DNA of 7,502 nucleotides from an uncultured Oscillospiraceae bacterium (GTDB taxonomy: Bacteria > Bacillota > Clostridia > Oscillospirales > Oscillospiraceae): contig CAKTMW010000060.1 in NCBI GenBank assembly GCA_934574095.1, positions 1 to 7,502 of the forward strand, in the 5' to 3' direction. Within the stretch, counting starts at the first letter, position 1. Every line of letters begins with the position of its first letter. Both the position numbers and the translations under genes were made by a program. The notes below the pieces were generated by a model that worked only from the letters and a program-made list of their open reading frames with translations, did no database searches and was not told where the DNA came from. Shown here in pieces: positions 5,681 to 7,502 of the stretch.

Positions 5681-6118
5681 TTATCTGAACTTTTTGCTCT
5701 CGGCCACTGCCAGCTGGTCGCAGCGGTTGTTCTTCTCGTTTTCCGCGTGGCCCTTCACCCAGTGAAGGCGCACGTCGTGGCGGGCCAGAAGCGGCAAGAG
5801 CTGCTGCCAGAGGTCGACGTTCAGCACGGGCTTTTTGTCGGCCTTGATCCAGCCATTTTTCTGCCAGCCGTACAGCCAGCCCTTTTCGATGGCATCCACC
5901 ACGTATTTGGAGTCGCTGTACAGCTCCACGATACAGGGCTCCTTGAGGAGCGCCAGCGCCGTCAGCACAGCGGTCAGCTCCATGCGGTTGTTGGTGGTCT
6001 GGGCCTCGCCGCCGGACAGCTCCTTCTCATGGCCCTGCCACTCCAGGATCGCGCCCCAGCCGCCGGGGCCGGGGTTGCCGCTGCACGCGCCGTCGGTGTA
6101 GATGGTAATGTTTTTCAT
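5681..6118 (-). CDS. rnhA: Ribonuclease HI
   Basis: RNase HI cuts the RNA strand of RNA-DNA hybrids, clearing R-loops and Okazaki primers in the cytoplasm. The 145-residue length is close to the E. coli enzyme. The whole catalytic set is visible: Asp9 in [17 protein letters not shown] (6-22), Glu47 in NNRMEL (43-48), Asp69 in YSDSKYV (67-73), His124 in WVKGH (120-124), and Asp134 in NNRCDQLA (130-137). The YGWQKNGW basic protrusion (83-90) is present, so it is a bacterial type HI enzyme of E. coli style rather than the short archaeal type. ATG at 6118 is preferred; AAGGA lies about 11 nt upstream, a slightly long spacing. It is a single gene; its 5' side is only about 30 bp from a repeat copy and its 3' side is convergent with hemW. 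Confidence 0.97.
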   Translation of the reverse strand: MKNITIYTDGACSGNPGPGGWGAILEWQGHEKELSGGEAQTTNNRMELTAVLTALALLKEPCIVELYSDSKYVVDAIEKGWLYGWQKNGWIKADKKPVLNVDLWQQLLPLLARHDVRLHWVKGHAENEKNNRCDQLAVAESKKFR

Positions 6119-6148
6119 AGGTAATTTGTTCCTTATAAGATTTGTAGA

Positions 6149-6620
6149 GGGGTATTTCGCGCTCCGGCGCGAGGAATATTCCGCGTCTCCGGACGCGGGA
6201 CACTTTTGGCCACGGCCCCAAAAGTGTCCAAAAAGGCCGCTTAAACCTGCGGTTTAAGAATCCGCCCGCGCTATCCCTTGTTATAAATATACAGCCATCT
6301 ACCGCACGTTCACAGCAAATATTTGTCATCGCTGCGAATGACGCATCGACTTTCTTCTTGCGCCGCTGCCGCTTATGCGGCGCAACGGTAGAACCAAAAA
6401 GGTTGTTCGTTATGAAAATCAGCGGCAGCGGCGCAGGAGCAGAGACGGTCCTTTTAACGAAACGAAAATGGGAATTTTACGTGAACGTGTGGCAGAGATT
6501 TATCATTTTACACAATGTGTAGCGCGCAGGAAGTTTTGAAACCTTAGGTTTCAAACAGCGTTTTTGGGTGCTTTTGCCGCTGTGGGCAAAAGTACCTCGC
6601 GCTCGGAAGCGCGAAACTCC
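6149..6620 (+). repeat. Palindromic hairpin-array repeat, copy 3
   Basis: Same orientation as copy 2. Left arm: TCGCGC/GCGCGA with loop TCCG (6157-6172), a second TCCG-loop hairpin CCGCGTC/GACGCGG (6181-6198), a 12-bp GGACACTTTTGG stem (6198-6209 with 6218-6229), and CTTAAACC/GGTTTAAG (6240-6247 with 6251-6258). Centre: the identical 15-bp inverted repeat at 6359-6373 and 6421-6435, with a 47-nt loop that keeps GCAACGGTAGA but is otherwise diverged. Right arm: TTTGAAACC/GGTTTCAAA (6535-6543 with 6547-6555), CTTTTGCC/GGCAAAAG (6571-6578 with 6585-6592), TCGCGCT/AGCGCGA with loop CGGA (6597-6614). It fills the gap between trmO and rnhA, so it lies upstream of rnhA and downstream of trmO. No gene inside is supported. 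Confidence 0.87.
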
Positions 6621-6640
6621 CTTTACACAAGGGAGGCTTT
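6617..6640. repeat. Half copy of the AAAGCC/GGCTTT repeat fused to copy 3
   Basis: CTCCCTT/AAGGGAG (6617-6623 with 6629-6635, loop TACAC) followed by GCTTT matches the right end of the element at 5207-5326. It shares its first bases with the end of the large repeat. On the minus strand it lies just past the trmO stop and could act as a weak terminator hairpin. Confidence 0.55.
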
Positions 6641-6660
6641 TATGCTATGCTTTCGGCTTT

Positions 6661-7338
6661 TCACTCCACCCCAACGACTGTCACTTTATCACCCTCCACC
6701 CGGAAGGTGACGTTATGTCCCGCGTAGGTCATGCCGTACAGGCGCTGGGGGTCGTTCTGATACCGGGGACGGGGATCGTTGGCCAGCACCGCCAGCAGGC
6801 CGGGACGGTCGGTCTCCGGCAGCCGTTCCAGCAAAGCGGGCGGGCAGTCCACCGTCAGCGCCTTGGCGGAAAGGCCGTCGGTAAAGCCGCCTGTGGCGTC
6901 CGGCTTTGCGTCGCAGTAGGGCAAGTAGGGCTTGATATCCAGAATCGGCGTGCCGTCCACCAGATCGGCGCCCCGGACATGGAGCACCGGGCCATCGGGG
7001 GTGTCCCACTCCACGCCAGACAGCTCCACGCAGCTGAGGCCGATGGGATTGGGCCGGAAGGGGGAGCGGGTGGCGAACACGCCCATGCGTTGGTTGCCGC
7101 CCAGACGGGGCGGACGCACGGTGGGCGACCAGCCGTCACGGGCGGCACGGTCGAACACCCACACCAGCCACAGGTGGGAAAAGCCCTCCAGACCCCGCAG
7201 GGCGTCGGGATTGCGGTACTCCGGCGCAAAGACGATCCGCCCCGCCGTAGGGGCAAGGCCGCTCTGGCAGGGGACGCCGAATTTCTCGGCGAAGGGGGTA
7301 TGGATATGGGCGATGAGGGAGAGGGTGAGGGTGTCCAT
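6661..7338 (-). CDS. trmO: tRNA (N6-threonylcarbamoyladenosine-37) methyltransferase TrmO
   Basis: TrmO (YaeB/TsaA family) methylates the t6A base at position 37 of certain threonine tRNAs to m6t6A, tuning decoding. It uses S-adenosylmethionine through an unusual beta-barrel fold. The 225 residues are near the usual bacterial length. Visible parts: the N-terminal IAHIHTPFAEKFGVPCQ (9-25), the LEGFSHLWLVWVF strand (50-62), the signature MGVFATRSPFRPNPIGLS (85-102), GADLVDGTPILDIKPYLPY (123-141), and the C-terminal NDPRPRYQ (187-194) with LYGMTY (200-205). ATG at 7338 has AAAGGAG 6 nt upstream. It appears to be a single-gene unit; a repeat half copy lies directly upstream and another downstream. 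No tRNA or t6A-synthesis gene is in the window. Confidence 0.96.
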   Translation of the reverse strand: MDTLTLSLIAHIHTPFAEKFGVPCQSGLAPTAGRIVFAPEYRNPDALRGLEGFSHLWLVWVFDRAARDGWSPTVRPPRLGGNQRMGVFATRSPFRPNPIGLSCVELSGVEWDTPDGPVLHVRGADLVDGTPILDIKPYLPYCDAKPDATGGFTDGLSAKALTVDCPPALLERLPETDRPGLLAVLANDPRPRYQNDPQRLYGMTYAGHNVTFRVEGDKVTVVGVE

Positions 7339-7371
7339 GGGCGGCTCCTTTTGGTTTTATAGCGGGTTGTG

Positions 7372-7416
7372 AAAGCCTCCCTCTGTGAGGGAGGTGGCGC
7401 GAAGCGCCGGAGGGAG
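7372..7416. repeat. Half copy of the AAAGCC-type repeat upstream of trmO
   Basis: AAAGCC is followed by CCTCCCTC/GAGGGAGG (7376-7383 with 7387-7394, loop TGT), then GGCGC/GCGCC (7396-7408, loop GAA) and GGAGGGAG. This is the left half of the element type at 5207, with different bases in the second stem (GGCGC/GCGCC in place of TCAAAAC/GTTTTGA). It lies 34 bp upstream of the trmO start, so it is probably in or near the trmO promoter region. Confidence 0.6.
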
Positions 7417-7431
7417 AGAATAAAAGACTTA

Positions 7432-7502
7432 AGGTAACACCGCACAAATACAAAATACACTTTTCCCGACAATAACTCTGCTAAAAGATAGGGTGTTGCC
7501 CT
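7432..7502. repeat. Inverted repeat at window edge, possible mobile-element end
   Basis: GGTAACACC (7433-7441) faces GGTGTTGCC (7492-7500) as an inverted repeat with one T-G wobble, about 50 nt apart. The sequence between is AT-rich and holds no gene. It could be a tiny palindromic element or one end of an insertion sequence continuing past the window. Confidence 0.35.

Noticed and set aside
5624..6124. Plus-strand open frame opposite rnhA
   Set aside because: Antisense to RNase HI, which has all catalytic residues; no domain in the opposite frame.
2063..6620. CRISPR array or integron attC sites
   Set aside because: Repeats are hundreds of bases long, kilobases apart and separated by genes, with no regular spacers. 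The hairpins lack the attC GTTRRRY core arrangement and no integrase is present.

Overview
The window looks like a chromosomal segment of a spore-forming, GC-rich Clostridia (Oscillospiraceae/Ruminococcaceae-like gut Firmicute). This rests on a SpoVAC homologue with a sigma-G-like promoter, clostridial-style MutY, HemW, RNase HI and TrmO proteins, AGGAGG-type ribosome binding sites, and dense palindromic intergenic repeats. The taxonomic placement is an inference from protein style, not from a database match.

Layout. 1-95: the end arm of a palindromic repeat. 96-1993 (minus): a two-gene operon, a SPASM/twitch-type radical SAM protein followed by mutY. 2063-2719: a full repeat copy carrying two extra structured insertions. 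2720-3157 (minus): stand-alone spoVAC. 3282-3729: a second full repeat copy. 3758-5192 (plus): a short 2[4Fe-4S] ferredoxin gene and hemW, separated by one base. 5207-5491: two other kinds of short palindromic repeat and a long terminator-like hairpin between convergent genes. 5681-6118 (minus): rnhA. 6149-6620: a third full repeat copy. 6661-7338 (minus): trmO. 7372-7502: half copies of other repeats at the window edge.

The seven genes are mostly single-purpose housekeeping genes: DNA repair (mutY), RNA/DNA hybrid removal (rnhA), tRNA modification (trmO), heme handling (hemW with a ferredoxin), spore core solute transport (spoVAC), and one radical SAM enzyme of unknown substrate. They do not form one pathway.

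The striking content is intergenic. One repeat family occurs four times in 7.5 kb (three full copies of about 450-660 bp and one cut by the window edge). Each full copy is a large imperfect palindrome. Its centre is an identical 15-bp GC-rich inverted repeat around a 46-47 nt loop. Each arm is a string of small hairpins in the same order. The hairpin stems differ between arms and copies yet stay self-complementary, including a clean C-G to T-A pair swap between two nearly identical arms. This points to a structured RNA or DNA element rather than random repeat decay, and it is the best candidate here for an undescribed element.
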